NCBI GenBank assembly: GCA_900549055.1
Contig: URNB01000009.1
Span: forward strand, 1-39,706
Reading direction: 5' to 3'
Length of the DNA stretch: 39,706 nucleotides
DNA from: an uncultured Oscillospiraceae bacterium
Lineage (GTDB): Bacteria > Bacillota > Clostridia > Oscillospirales > Acutalibacteraceae
The position numbers were made by a program, and so were the translations under genes. The notes beneath the pieces are model-generated. The model worked only from the letters and a program-made list of their open reading frames with translations, was not told the origin of the DNA and searched no databases. Each line of letters starts with the position of its first letter. Within the stretch, counting starts at the first letter, position 1. Positions 1 through 8,718 of this stretch are shown one piece after another.

Positions 1-8
1 CACGATGT

Positions 9-41
9 CCGGCAAATGTTTCGACATTTGCCGGATTTTTT
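9..41 (+). terminator. Intrinsic terminator with TTCG tetraloop
   Basis: Positions 9-19 and 24-34 form a perfect 11-bp stem closed by a TTCG loop. It is followed by A and then six T (36-41), which is the textbook Rho-independent form on the plus strand. The gene it ends must lie before the window. The complementary strand has no T-run, so it should not serve the minus-strand galE piece. TTCG-loop terminators of this kind are common in proteobacteria, in keeping with the foreign look of the first kilobase. Confidence 0.85.
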
Positions 42-220
42 ATGCCCATACCGGAGCAGCCTGTACCGACAGACTGCAAACCGGCATATCCCAACCGCCT
101 GTTTTACACGACATCACGACAGGTACAATGCATATCACCCGATAATGAAAAAAGGAATGATTTTCCGGCACGCCATCACCCACCGAAAAGCGTCATCCCG
201 TCAACACGACAAGACATCTT

Positions 221-778
221 TCAGACATACCCGTCCGGATTGCTGCTTTGCCAGTTCCAGTAATCACGACACATGTCATCCAGGTCATAGCGCGCTTTCC
301 AGCCAAGAAGCGATGCCGCCAGAGACGGATCGGCATAATACAGCGGCACATCGCCGGCACGTCTCGGCGCGATCCGGTACGGAACCGGTTTCCCGCATGC
401 CTTTTCAAAGGCATGGACGACGTCCAGTACACTGTATCCGACCCCTGTTCCCAAATTGACGGTAAAACCCTTGTGCTCACGGAACAGGTATGCCAGCGCA
501 TCCACATGTCCGCGTGCCAGATCCATGACATGAATATAATCCCGGACGCCGGTACCGTCCTTTGTCGGATAATCATCGCCGAAAACCGCCAGCTCCCTGA
601 GCCTTCCGACTGCGACTTGCGCGACATACGGCATGAGATTGTTTGGAATACCGTGAGGATCTTCACCGATCAGTCCGCTGGGATGTGCGCCGACAGGATT
701 GAAATAACGCAATATGGCAACCGCCCATGAAGCATCGGAGAACGACAGATCGTTCAGGATTTCCTCGATCATTTTCAT
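221..778 (-). other. galE: GalE C-terminal half (UDP-glucose 4-epimerase), foreign fragment
   Basis: The last roughly 181 codons of the mosaic frame read as the C-terminal half of a UDP-glucose 4-epimerase. Landmarks are LLRYFNPVGAHPSG-type, GEDPxGIPNNLMPY, DGTGVRDYIHVMDLA, NLGTG and a WNWQS tail. E. coli GalE is 338 residues and this matches from about residue 158 to the end. The Rossmann NAD site and the catalytic YxxxK, which would lie just upstream, are absent, so the piece cannot be an active epimerase by itself. The sequence style is proteobacterial (closest in feel to Betaproteobacteria) rather than clostridial, and that taxonomic guess is soft. Confidence 0.8.
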
Positions 779-2758
779 GACGAAATCCAGTTTGTCGTAC
801 AGGAATTTCGCGCGGATGCCGAACATTCTGCGGCAGTCGTCATCATTTTCCGGAATGCGGAATACCTGCAGTCCGCAGTTGATGCCGCCGGTCTGTGCAT
901 TGATCTCGTTGAACAGTTCGCCGTAGGTGTAGTGTTCGGTGTCCACATAGCCGAGAACGGATTTTAATACGCCCATGTACGGGATCAGATCGTTCGGCAC
1001 ATTTTTCGTATCAAACCAGTTGAGTATGCTCCAGCCGGAGGAAATGCGGTAAAGCGTGGTTGTAGGCACGGTGCAGTCTGCCTGTTCCCCCGCCTTGGGC
1101 GCCCAGTGGTTCATACCGTACCTGCCGTAATACCCGCCACCGTTTACCGTTATAAGGTAATAAATATTGGTTGGGGTCTGGTTGGAATCCTCGCAGCTTA
1201 CCGCATTATTGGTCACCTTAGCGCGTATTTCACCGGAATTGCGCAGGGTTCCCTTTGGCACATTAACTGTAACCGCAACGTAGGAGCGCTCATTGATTTT
1301 ATCGGTAGTGCCGCCCGCCGCTGCGTCATAGTAAACGCGCAGCGCCTTTTTACCGCCCGATTTTTCAACAACCTTCACCGTGCCGTTATAGCTGCCCTCA
1401 ACCTTAATGCCCTCGGGTGCATCCCCGCCCGGCTCGCAGTTATCAAAGTCAACAAGGGTTACGTTTCTCAGCAGTCTGTCATCCTCTACTATGTATTCAA
1501 AGCTGTCAAACGCAACGCCGGCGTCGGTTTTTAAAAGATCGGGTATTCTTATTCTGAGCTTTGTAATGTTTCTTATTTCCTCGTCGGTCATTGAATAGCC
1601 CGAGGAGGTGCCGCCCCAAAACTCATCGCCCGTTTTTTCGCCTACGTTATCAAAATAAATTCTTACCCTTGTAAAGCCGTCCTCGCCCGGCTTAGCAGTA
1701 GTAATATACTGGCAGGTCTTATTCTTACCGCCGCTTTTCGTATCTAAAAAGCAGCGCAGAACAGCATTATTTTGGGTGCTGAGGTTAAACACCTTAAAGG
1801 TTAAGCCCTTAACCTCGGATACACGCTTATCAAGGTTTATCACAATGGACGAATCATAATCGGTGCCGGAGTCCTTTTTACCCTTGTAAAGCAGGGCATT
1901 GGGCGCGGAATCTGCTTTATCTGTAAGCTCAAAATCACCGTTTGCAACGAAGGTGCCGTTCTGTTTCAGCTCCTCCAATGTATCGAATTTATCAAAATTC
2001 TCTATTTCGGGGGCTATTGTGTCAATATTTTCAAGCTCACCGGCGTTACCCTTTAAGGTTACGGTAAGTCCCTTTATGCCTACCGCCCAATTTTCTCTGC
2101 CCTTGCAGTACGGCATTGTTATGTAAACCAGTATGCTTGCTATACCGTCTGTCTCGGCGTCGCTCCATTTATTGCTGCCGCAGCTGCCCAAAAAGCCCGC
2201 TTCGTTTGTAATAAGCATATCCGAAACGGCAACGCTTATTTTCCCGTTTTCACCGGAGCTGAAGGGAATTGATTTTTTAACCGTCTTGCCGTAATTCACC
2301 CCATCGGTAATGCCTATTACGGTATACATTTTTGTATATGTATCCTTTTGGTTTACATTATTTGAGTAATTAAGGGTGATCGTATCAATATACTTAACAT
2401 AATTCGCCGGCACACTTACCGAAAAAGCCATACGCTTATCCCTGCCGCCGACAGTATCGTTCGTTTGCTTTTTAACCGACTTATTAAGGGCAAGGTTAAA
2501 ATATTTGCCGCCCTCAGCCGTTTCCTCTATGCTTTTGGTTCCGTTATAATTAAAGCCGTTGCTGCCGTTAATATATTTCATTCTGTCAGGCAGGGCAAAG
2601 GCGGTGCCGGTATCGCAGCCGCTGAAGCTCAGCAGCTGCTTATCCACCGTAACCGTATCGTCCGCTACCGACTCAATCGCCGTAAATATACTTATTCCGA
2701 ACGTCATAACGGCGCATAATAACATAGCTATACCGCGCTTTATTCTCGGAATTTTCAT
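221..2758 (-). CDS. Chimeric ORF: secreted beta-rich protein + M16C peptidase piece + GalE C-terminus
   Basis: This open frame of 845 codons is a mosaic. Residues 1-30 are a signal peptide (basic MKIPRIKR start, then a hydrophobic stretch). Residues about 35-580 are an exported beta-rich protein that I do not recognise, with segments resembling carbohydrate-binding beta-sandwiches (around residues 255-430 and 435-575, the latter opening with a VDFDNCEPGGD-like strand). Residues about 581-664 match an internal piece of M16C peptidases, and about 665-845 match the GalE C-terminus. The start ATG at 2758 has a weak GGTGA site and lies 31 bases after the upstream receptor gene, so the true gene is probably the last of the sugar-uptake operon and may bind a polysaccharide. 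The real C-terminus is missing. The fusion is more likely an assembly join than a real protein. Confidence 0.6.
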   Translation of the reverse strand: MKIPRIKRGIAMLLCAVMTFGISIFTAIESVADDTVTVDKQLLSFSGCDTGTAFALPDRMKYINGSNGFNYNGTKSIEETAEGGKYFNLALNKSVKKQTNDTVGGRDKRMAFSVSVPANYVKYIDTITLNYSNNVNQKDTYTKMYTVIGITDGVNYGKTVKKSIPFSSGENGKISVAVSDMLITNEAGFLGSCGSNKWSDAETDGIASILVYITMPYCKGRENWAVGIKGLTVTLKGNAGELENIDTIAPEIENFDKFDTLEELKQNGTFVANGDFELTDKADSAPNALLYKGKKDSGTDYDSSIVINLDKRVSEVKGLTFKVFNLSTQNNAVLRCFLDTKSGGKNKTCQYITTAKPGEDGFTRVRIYFDNVGEKTGDEFWGGTSSGYSMTDEEIRNITKLRIRIPDLLKTDAGVAFDSFEYIVEDDRLLRNVTLVDFDNCEPGGDAPEGIKVEGSYNGTVKVVEKSGGKKALRVYYDAAAGGTTDKINERSYVAVTVNVPKGTLRNSGEIRAKVTNNAVSCEDSNQTPTNIYYLITVNGGGYYGRYGMNHWAPKAGEQADCTVPTTTLYRISSGWSILNWFDTKNVPNDLIPYMGVLKSVLGYVDTEHYTYGELFNEINAQTGGINCGLQVFRIPENDDDCRRMFGIRAKFLYDKLDFVMKMIEEILNDLSFSDASWAVAILRYFNPVGAHPSGLIGEDPHGIPNNLMPYVAQVAVGRLRELAVFGDDYPTKDGTGVRDYIHVMDLARGHVDALAYLFREHKGFTVNLGTGVGYSVLDVVHAFEKACGKPVPYRIAPRRAGDVPLYYADPSLAASLLGWKARYDLDDMCRDYWNWQSSNPDGYV
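766..1018 (-). other. Internal fragment of an M16C (PreP-like) metallopeptidase
   Basis: Eighty-four residues between the beta-rich part and the GalE part read FDTKNVPNDLIPYMG, then YTYGELFNEINAQTGG, then a helix ending KMIEEIL. This is the pattern of the third domain of clostridial presequence-protease-like M16C peptidases, which are normally about 970 residues long. No zinc motif (HxxEH) is included. The piece has no start or stop of its own and looks spliced in at both ends. Confidence 0.65.
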
Positions 2759-2789
2759 TTAATTATCACCGTTGCCTTTCTGTGGGTTA

Positions 2790-4301
2790 TTATTTAAGCG
2801 GACCGGTATATGTAACCTTCTTTGCCGAATCATTGACCGACGCCTTGAACGCGCTTTGGTATGTATCAATAAACGCACCGGGGGTCAGCTCGCCCTGGAA
2901 AAGCCTGCCGAAAGCGCTGTCATATGTGGTGGCACCGGCGTTGGGAGCCATTTTGTTTGTGCCGTCCCATACCTGCTTAACGCTGCCGTCGTGCAGGGTC
3001 TTGAACATTTTGTAAGCGTCGGCATCCTTGAAGTACCTTATCCATTCATCCCTGAACTCATCATCCACCGTATAGCCCTTGGGCAGCCTGTGCAGCTTAC
3101 TCAAAAGCACAAGCAGGTCTGCCGCCATATCGGAATATGCTGCCGGAATAACATAGCTGTATTCATCCATAAGGTATGATACATAGCCGCTTGCGCGCGG
3201 GCCCTTCGGCAGATACGCAACGCCGTATTCATCGGTAAGCTTATTGTAGGCGGCGCTTATACCGCTATGCCCCGCAAAAAGCATTGCAACCTTTTTGCTT
3301 GCAAAATCCTCATCCAGCGCGGTCCACGATTTTTGACCCCAGTTATACTCGGCAACCTTATCAACATTTGCCCAATCGTAAAGCTGCTGCAACGCCTCTT
3401 TTGTTCCGGCGCTGCTTAATTGCAGTTCAAATTTGCCGCTGCTGTTCGGGTATAAAACATGGCTGTTATTGCTTACCGCCATAGCCGCAGGCGCGGTTGT
3501 ACCAAATGCAATGCCGTAGCGCGAAACGTCCCCCGAGGCAGAGCGAACGGTGGTCTTTTTGGCAATTTCGGTCATCATATCCCAAGTCCATTTGCCATCC
3601 TTTACAAGCTTGGCTATATCGTAGCCCGCGTCCTTAGTTACCTTTTTATTGTAAAGAATAACTGCCGGCACACGCGCAAAGCCGAGACCCACCGTATACT
3701 GCTCGCCGTTTATATTGTTAAGCCCGGTATTGAACTTATTGAAAAGCTCGCCGGTCATATCTATTCCGGTTTTCTTCATAGCGCTGTTAAGCCCGGCTAT
3801 ATAGCCCTTGGTGGCAAGAGAATACACCTCGCCGCTGCTCACAAGGTAAATATTACCCCCCGGCTTTACACCCGCAAGCATTTCGCCCGCCAGCGTAGCC
3901 GACCATTTTTTCTCTACAATTTTAACATTGCACTCTTTTTCAACCGCCTCTAAATTGTTGAGCCAGTTATCCCATGTGGTGTATTTGCCTCTGGCATAGG
4001 GACCCCACTCGCGCAGCAGAGTAATTGTTTTGCCGCCGAAATCAAGCTTTGTGCTTTCGGCTATCTGCTCATTTTTATCGCTTGCCCCACTGCCCTTGCT
4101 GCCGGTGTTGCTTTTGCCCGAGCCTGTGCTGCTCTTAGAGCTGTCGGTTTTATCGCTCTTGCTGCTTTTTCCGCCGCTTATAATTTCATCCTCATACCAA
4201 ACAGAGTATTCGGAATCATCACCGGTTTTCTTTTTGCAGCCGCAAACCGAAAAAATAAGCAGCAATGCCAGTGCCAAGCAAAATGTTCTTTTCATTTTCA
4301 T
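2790..4301 (-). CDS. Sugar ABC transporter receptor lipoprotein (family 1 solute-binding protein)
   Basis: This 503-residue protein has an N-terminal signal with a lipobox-like V-C-G-C, so Cys22 is probably the lipidated residue. A Ser/Lys/Gly-rich tether follows (about residues 40-80), then a family 1 extracellular solute-binding domain to the end. It should capture a sugar or oligosaccharide outside the membrane and hand it to the two permeases encoded just upstream in the operon (4345-6182). The start ATG at 4301 follows an AGGAG site at 7 bases, and the alternative ATG two codons later has poorer spacing. The ligand cannot be told from the sequence. The secreted beta-rich protein follows after 31 bases. 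Confidence 0.85.
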   Translation of the reverse strand: MKMKRTFCLALALLLIFSVCGCKKKTGDDSEYSVWYEDEIISGGKSSKSDKTDSSKSSTGSGKSNTGSKGSGASDKNEQIAESTKLDFGGKTITLLREWGPYARGKYTTWDNWLNNLEAVEKECNVKIVEKKWSATLAGEMLAGVKPGGNIYLVSSGEVYSLATKGYIAGLNSAMKKTGIDMTGELFNKFNTGLNNINGEQYTVGLGFARVPAVILYNKKVTKDAGYDIAKLVKDGKWTWDMMTEIAKKTTVRSASGDVSRYGIAFGTTAPAAMAVSNNSHVLYPNSSGKFELQLSSAGTKEALQQLYDWANVDKVAEYNWGQKSWTALDEDFASKKVAMLFAGHSGISAAYNKLTDEYGVAYLPKGPRASGYVSYLMDEYSYVIPAAYSDMAADLLVLLSKLHRLPKGYTVDDEFRDEWIRYFKDADAYKMFKTLHDGSVKQVWDGTNKMAPNAGATTYDSAFGRLFQGELTPGAFIDTYQSAFKASVNDSAKKVTYTGPLK

Positions 4302-4344
4302 AACTTTTCTCCTTTTATTTTTTTCGGCGTGTTACCGCCGTTAT

Positions 4345-5277
4345 TTAACCTACAAGTCCGCTGCGCTCAACGCTTTGAACAAAGAAACGCTGGGTAAATG
4401 CGTAAAGCACAATAAGCGGAAGAACCAGAAATACCGTTCCCGCATATGCTATAAGGTTTCTTGTAACCTCATCCGACGCGCCGCCGCTGTGCAGCCCGTT
4501 AAGCGCCGATACCATATTTGAAAGCACGGGTATTTCGCCCATAAAAAGCTTTGTGTAATCCGAGTCGAGCCAGGTCCATACAAATGCGAACAGAAAAACC
4601 GTTACAATCATAGTAACCGAGCTTGGCAGCATAATGCGGAAAAACGCTCCGAACGGGTCCGAGCCGTCAATATACGCCGCCTCCTCAAGCTCTATGGGCA
4701 TATTGCGGTAAAACTGCCGCATTATAAGAATATACAGCCCGCACCTGAAGCCGCTTGCCGTAACCGCGAAAAACAGCATAGGCAGCGGGGTGTTTATAAA
4801 GGAAATTCCCTCGCCGCCGTTTAAAAGCGGAACAAGCCCGAAAAGGCGGAAATTTCTGAAAAGGGTGTAAAGCGGTATTTGCAGGATTACCGGCGGTAAA
4901 ACCATTCCTATAACCGCAAGCATTAAAAGCAGCTTATTAAGCTTAAACTTAAACCGTGCCAGCCCGTAGCCCACAAGCGTGCTTGAAAAGGTCTGCAATG
5001 CCGCTACCGAAACGGAAAACCCAACGGTTATGAAGAACGAGCTTTTAAGCTCTAAAAGGCTTGCCGCACTTTTAATGTTATCCAATGTGAAATGCTTCGG
5101 TATGTAGGTTACGGTTGAATCGTAAACATCCTCGGGCTTCATAAACATAGACATTATCTGGGTGAAAAACGGATAGATAATTACGAAAGCCAAGAGAATG
5201 AAAAGCCCCAGTCTTGCAACCGTTATTACCGTGTTGAGGGCTGTTTTTTTATAGAAATCCTTTGTTTTTTCCTTCAC
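4345..5277 (-). CDS. Carbohydrate ABC transporter permease, MalG type
   Basis: This 310-residue inner-membrane protein has about six transmembrane helices and the cytoplasmic EAA loop (EEAAYIDGSDPFGAFFRIMLP-like, about residues 195-215) that docks with the ATPase. It is the MalG-type half of an importer and pairs with the MalF-type permease at 5289-6182, which ends 11 bases upstream. The start is GTG at 5277, preceded by a GGGGGTGG site. No ATPase gene is present in the locus, so a shared MsmX-like ATPase encoded elsewhere is inferred. Confidence 0.9.
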   Translation of the reverse strand: MKEKTKDFYKKTALNTVITVARLGLFILLAFVIIYPFFTQIMSMFMKPEDVYDSTVTYIPKHFTLDNIKSAASLLELKSSFFITVGFSVSVAALQTFSSTLVGYGLARFKFKLNKLLLMLAVIGMVLPPVILQIPLYTLFRNFRLFGLVPLLNGGEGISFINTPLPMLFFAVTASGFRCGLYILIMRQFYRNMPIELEEAAYIDGSDPFGAFFRIMLPSSVTMIVTVFLFAFVWTWLDSDYTKLFMGEIPVLSNMVSALNGLHSGGASDEVTRNLIAYAGTVFLVLPLIVLYAFTQRFFVQSVERSGLVG

Positions 5278-5288
5278 AAAACCACCCC

Positions 5289-6182
5289 CTAATCACTGTA
5301 GGAAACAAACCTGTTTACCGCAAGATACACAAGCGCCACTATTGCAAGCACTATAAGTAAATACGACCATGCCATAGCGCTGCCGAGACCGAACTCAAGG
5401 CCTGTAAAGCTGACTGCCTTTACCTTTTCAATAACCGCGTTATCAACACTTGTGAATGAATCTATAATGCAGTAAATAACCGATACCAAAATCATAGGGC
5501 TTACTATGGGAAGGCTTATTTTCCAAAATACCTCCCACTTCGTGGCGCCCTCAACATATGATGCCTCATAGACCGATTTTGAAACCGATTGCAGCCCCGC
5601 CAGCATTATGATTATGGGTATAACCGACATTGCAAGAATGTTTGTAATGTTATCTACCGAGGAAACAAGCAGGTCGGTCACGCCCGTGCCTATATCAAGC
5701 TTTGATAAAAAGCCCTCAAACGCGCCCGATATCTGCGCGGTATCAGCCGAGCTTTTCTCGGTGACCGAGCCCATAACCGCATCGCCGCTTAAAATGCTTT
5801 TAACCAGGTTTGAATTAAGTATCATAGGTAAAAACAAAACGGTTCGCGCCATTCCCCTGCCCTTAAATTCGGTGTTGAGCACGCTTGCGAGAAAGAAGCT
5901 GAATATTATAACCACCGGCACATTAAGCGCCGTGCTTTTAAGCGTGTTTAAAAGTATTCGCTTGAACGTAGGGTCAATATTGAAAATATTGTTGTAATTT
6001 CCAAGACCTACAAACTTTATATTGTAACCCGAAGCGTTTGCCGTGATATCCGCAAAGCTGTATATGACTGATACTATTATGGGGTAAACTATTGCAACGG
6101 CGGCGCCTATTATAAACGGCAGCGTGAACAAATAGCCTACCTTTACCCTTTTAGCCTCTAACGAGGGGCGTTTGTTTTTCAA
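5289..6182 (-). CDS. Carbohydrate ABC transporter permease, MalF type
   Basis: This 297-residue membrane protein is the MalF-type partner of the permease at 4345-5277. It has an N-terminal basic stretch, a first helix GYLFTLPFIIGAAVAIVYP-like, and an EAA loop reading EASYVEGATKWEVFWKISLP. An unusually polar stretch of about 40 residues (around 130-170, containing SSADTAQISGAFEGF) sits between helices and probably forms an extracellular loop facing the receptor. The start is TTG at 6182 after an AGGAGTG site. The gene follows the DUF5696 gene by 6 bases, so the two are probably translated together. Confidence 0.88.
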   Translation of the reverse strand: MKNKRPSLEAKRVKVGYLFTLPFIIGAAVAIVYPIIVSVIYSFADITANASGYNIKFVGLGNYNNIFNIDPTFKRILLNTLKSTALNVPVVIIFSFFLASVLNTEFKGRGMARTVLFLPMILNSNLVKSILSGDAVMGSVTEKSSADTAQISGAFEGFLSKLDIGTGVTDLLVSSVDNITNILAMSVIPIIIMLAGLQSVSKSVYEASYVEGATKWEVFWKISLPIVSPMILVSVIYCIIDSFTSVDNAVIEKVKAVSFTGLEFGLGSAMAWSYLLIVLAIVALVYLAVNRFVSYSD

Positions 6183-6188
6183 AAAGTA

Positions 6189-8708
6189 TCACTCCTTTAC
6201 AGCCGTATACGATTTTGCGGGTATTTTAATTCCGTCAGCCGTGTAATCGGTATTTCCGAAATTCACATACACGCGTATTCCGTTTTCAAAATCGGTTTTC
6301 GTAACATTTTCCGTAATGTAAGAAAATCCGGTTATTTTTTTGCCCGCGGTTTCCGCTAAATCCGATTGGTATTTTGCTACCATACCGGTAAGCTCATCCT
6401 TATGTGCTGAACTGTCAGTAGAATAAAAGGCGTTATAATTGCTGTCTGTCAGCTCATCGGAATTTTCGCAGGTGAAAATGTAGTAAATATCCGCTCCCGT
6501 TTGCGCTGCCTGCAAAATTGCCTCGCTGCTGTTCCCCGAAAGATTTACCGCCGCGCCCGCAAAGCTTACCCTGCCGCGCAGCACAATTTGCAGAAACGGC
6601 ACAGACATATCCGTGCTGTCATATCTGTTGGAAATAAGCGGAGTATCAAGGCAAATATCAGCCGTATTAAGCACATATTTATTTGAGCCGGCTGTCATAA
6701 GCCTTGTACCGCCTTCGGTAAGTGTTTTCAGCGCCTTTTCGGTTTTTTCCACGGTGGCGCCGTTATCGCAGAAGGCGTTTTCATCGTAATTTGCATTAAC
6801 GCTCTTGCCTATGCTTCTTAAGGAAACGCCGTAAGCCTTGTTTTTCCCTGCCCATTTACTCAAATACTCAATTTCAGCTGTTACCGCCGAAGTATTATTG
6901 ACCCTACGCTCATACACGCTTTTAACCTGTAAAAATGTTGCGGGATCATATGAGCAGGTGGTTCCCACCGCCTTGCTTATTGTTTTAATCGCGCCTGTAT
7001 TTGAATTTAAGCCGGAGACCTTCATATACTGAACATCCGCGTCATACCAAAGAACAGCGCCTAAGCCGTCAAGCTTTTTCCGCAGGGAGTCAAGTCCCTT
7101 TTCGCCGCCCAGCCTTTTCTGCGCGCTTAGGTTTTTCAGCGAGCCGTGCGAATAACCCGATGAAAACCAGCCGCTCAGCCTTACGTTTATATTGTTAAGC
7201 CCGCTATCATAAAGGGCGTTTACCTCGTTTTCAATATCCTCAAAGCTTGATGTTACAATTTTCTTATTGTAGGATATTCCGAAAAGCTGCGCCTTTTTAT
7301 CGAGCATACCTATGTATTCAAGCACAACGTTAATTTTGTTGGTTTTCTTATCGGTATCATCGAAAAGCTTATCAGCGTAGAACTGCGCCATTCCGCAGTA
7401 ATCAGCGTTTTTACCGGTGAGAAAATGGTAGTCAACCTCCATATCCCCCGCATAGCGCTGCTTTTGAACGGTAATGAAATTCTCCTTTTTGCCGGAAGAA
7501 AGCTGCGCGGTGTAGGTCTCCCTGAATCTGAAACGGGGAGATACAAACGGGGCAATGCGTTCATCGCCCGAATACGCCTTAATATCCGCCGCGCCGTCGC
7601 CCTTTGTTATTTCGGCAAAAACCGCCGTTTCGCCCTTATTTATTCCGAATATCGGAAGTGACGCGTCGTAGTAGTTTGACGTTTTCTCGCGCCCCGAAAG
7701 GGAGTAGCCCGTTCCGTAAACCGCAGCGGAGTATTCGTGACCGTCGGTTTTGCCGTTATAAAAGCTCATAACCGAGCCGCTGCCGTCGGGCAAAAGAAAA
7801 TATCCCTTTTCGTTCGCCTTCGGCGCGCCGAAATATTTAAGCAGGGCTATGTTCGTTATTAAATAATCGCTATACATTTCGATTTTCTTATTCGGAACAT
7901 ATACCTTTAATGTGCTGCCGTCAAGAGATAGCTCAATACTTATATTGCACCCTGCCTCTTTCACCGAATCTGAGGTGTTTTTAAAATTTTTCGAGTCCTC
8001 GCGGTACATTTCCTCGGTATAGCTGCATTGCTTTAAAACGTCGGCAAATTCCTTTTTGACCGTGGGGGAGTTTAAAACCGAATCGTTTATAACATACATT
8101 GATTTTGTTTTGAGTATGGGATATTTTGAAATGTACTGGTTTTTAAGCTCCTCGTTTTCAATTTCATCCTTATTAAAGTGATAATAATAATTCTGAAATT
8201 TCATAAGCGCAAATTCGTCCTCAAAGCTATCGCAGAGTTGTTTGTAGCGCTCCTCTGTTATAACCTCGGGAATAAGCACCTGTGATGAAAAGCTGCCTAT
8301 ACTGTATTTTAGGGTAACCCTGCCGTCACCCTCGGTTATTTCATACTGACCGTCACGCACGGCGTTTTCATAGGAGTTAAGCTCTCCGGTTTGACCGGTT
8401 GAGTCTATATATGTAAGCTGTATAAGCGCGCGTGCCGCGTCACCGGCGGTTTCCGCACCGGTAGAAAGCCATTCGGAATTATCCGCCTTATTTACCGTTT
8501 TAATTTCCGTGGTATCCGGGTTTATATAAAGCTGTAAATAATCGTTTTCAAGGTACAGCTTAAAATCCGTGTTATCGGTATTATTTTCCGTGGTGCCCTG
8601 ACCTAAAATATTTTTACTGCTTATTTTTTCATAAACCTGATTGCCGCAGCCCGAAAGTAACGCGAATATCAGTATTGTGCACAGTATTGCGGAAATTACT
8701 TTTTTCAT
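6189..8708 (-). CDS. DUF5696 lipoprotein
   Basis: This lipoprotein of about 839 residues has lipobox LLSGC (Cys 21 counting from the chosen start). After it comes the typical opening of DUF5696 proteins, a beta strand reading LYLENDYLQLYINPDTTEI. Further on are FLLPDGSGSVMSFYNGK-like and VYGTGYSL segments (around residues 300-335), then an alpha/beta region that resembles a glycoside-hydrolase-like barrel. The domain has no assigned function as far as I know. It recurs next to sugar ABC transporters in Firmicutes, so a surface role in binding or processing the imported glycan is inferred. An upstream GTG at 8714 is in frame, but the GAGG site at 8717-8720 sits 2 bases from GTG and 8 from the ATG at 8708, so ATG is preferred. 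Confidence 0.8.
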   Translation of the reverse strand: MKKVISAILCTILIFALLSGCGNQVYEKISSKNILGQGTTENNTDNTDFKLYLENDYLQLYINPDTTEIKTVNKADNSEWLSTGAETAGDAARALIQLTYIDSTGQTGELNSYENAVRDGQYEITEGDGRVTLKYSIGSFSSQVLIPEVITEERYKQLCDSFEDEFALMKFQNYYYHFNKDEIENEELKNQYISKYPILKTKSMYVINDSVLNSPTVKKEFADVLKQCSYTEEMYREDSKNFKNTSDSVKEAGCNISIELSLDGSTLKVYVPNKKIEMYSDYLITNIALLKYFGAPKANEKGYFLLPDGSGSVMSFYNGKTDGHEYSAAVYGTGYSLSGREKTSNYYDASLPIFGINKGETAVFAEITKGDGAADIKAYSGDERIAPFVSPRFRFRETYTAQLSSGKKENFITVQKQRYAGDMEVDYHFLTGKNADYCGMAQFYADKLFDDTDKKTNKINVVLEYIGMLDKKAQLFGISYNKKIVTSSFEDIENEVNALYDSGLNNINVRLSGWFSSGYSHGSLKNLSAQKRLGGEKGLDSLRKKLDGLGAVLWYDADVQYMKVSGLNSNTGAIKTISKAVGTTCSYDPATFLQVKSVYERRVNNTSAVTAEIEYLSKWAGKNKAYGVSLRSIGKSVNANYDENAFCDNGATVEKTEKALKTLTEGGTRLMTAGSNKYVLNTADICLDTPLISNRYDSTDMSVPFLQIVLRGRVSFAGAAVNLSGNSSEAILQAAQTGADIYYIFTCENSDELTDSNYNAFYSTDSSAHKDELTGMVAKYQSDLAETAGKKITGFSYITENVTKTDFENGIRVYVNFGNTDYTADGIKIPAKSYTAVKE

Positions 8709-8718
8709 ATACACTACC

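Noticed and set aside
16..459. Plus-strand open frame of 147 codons near the left edge
   Set aside because: It runs antisense to the GalE piece, has no ribosome site and no recognisable protein features. It is an antisense shadow of coding sequence.
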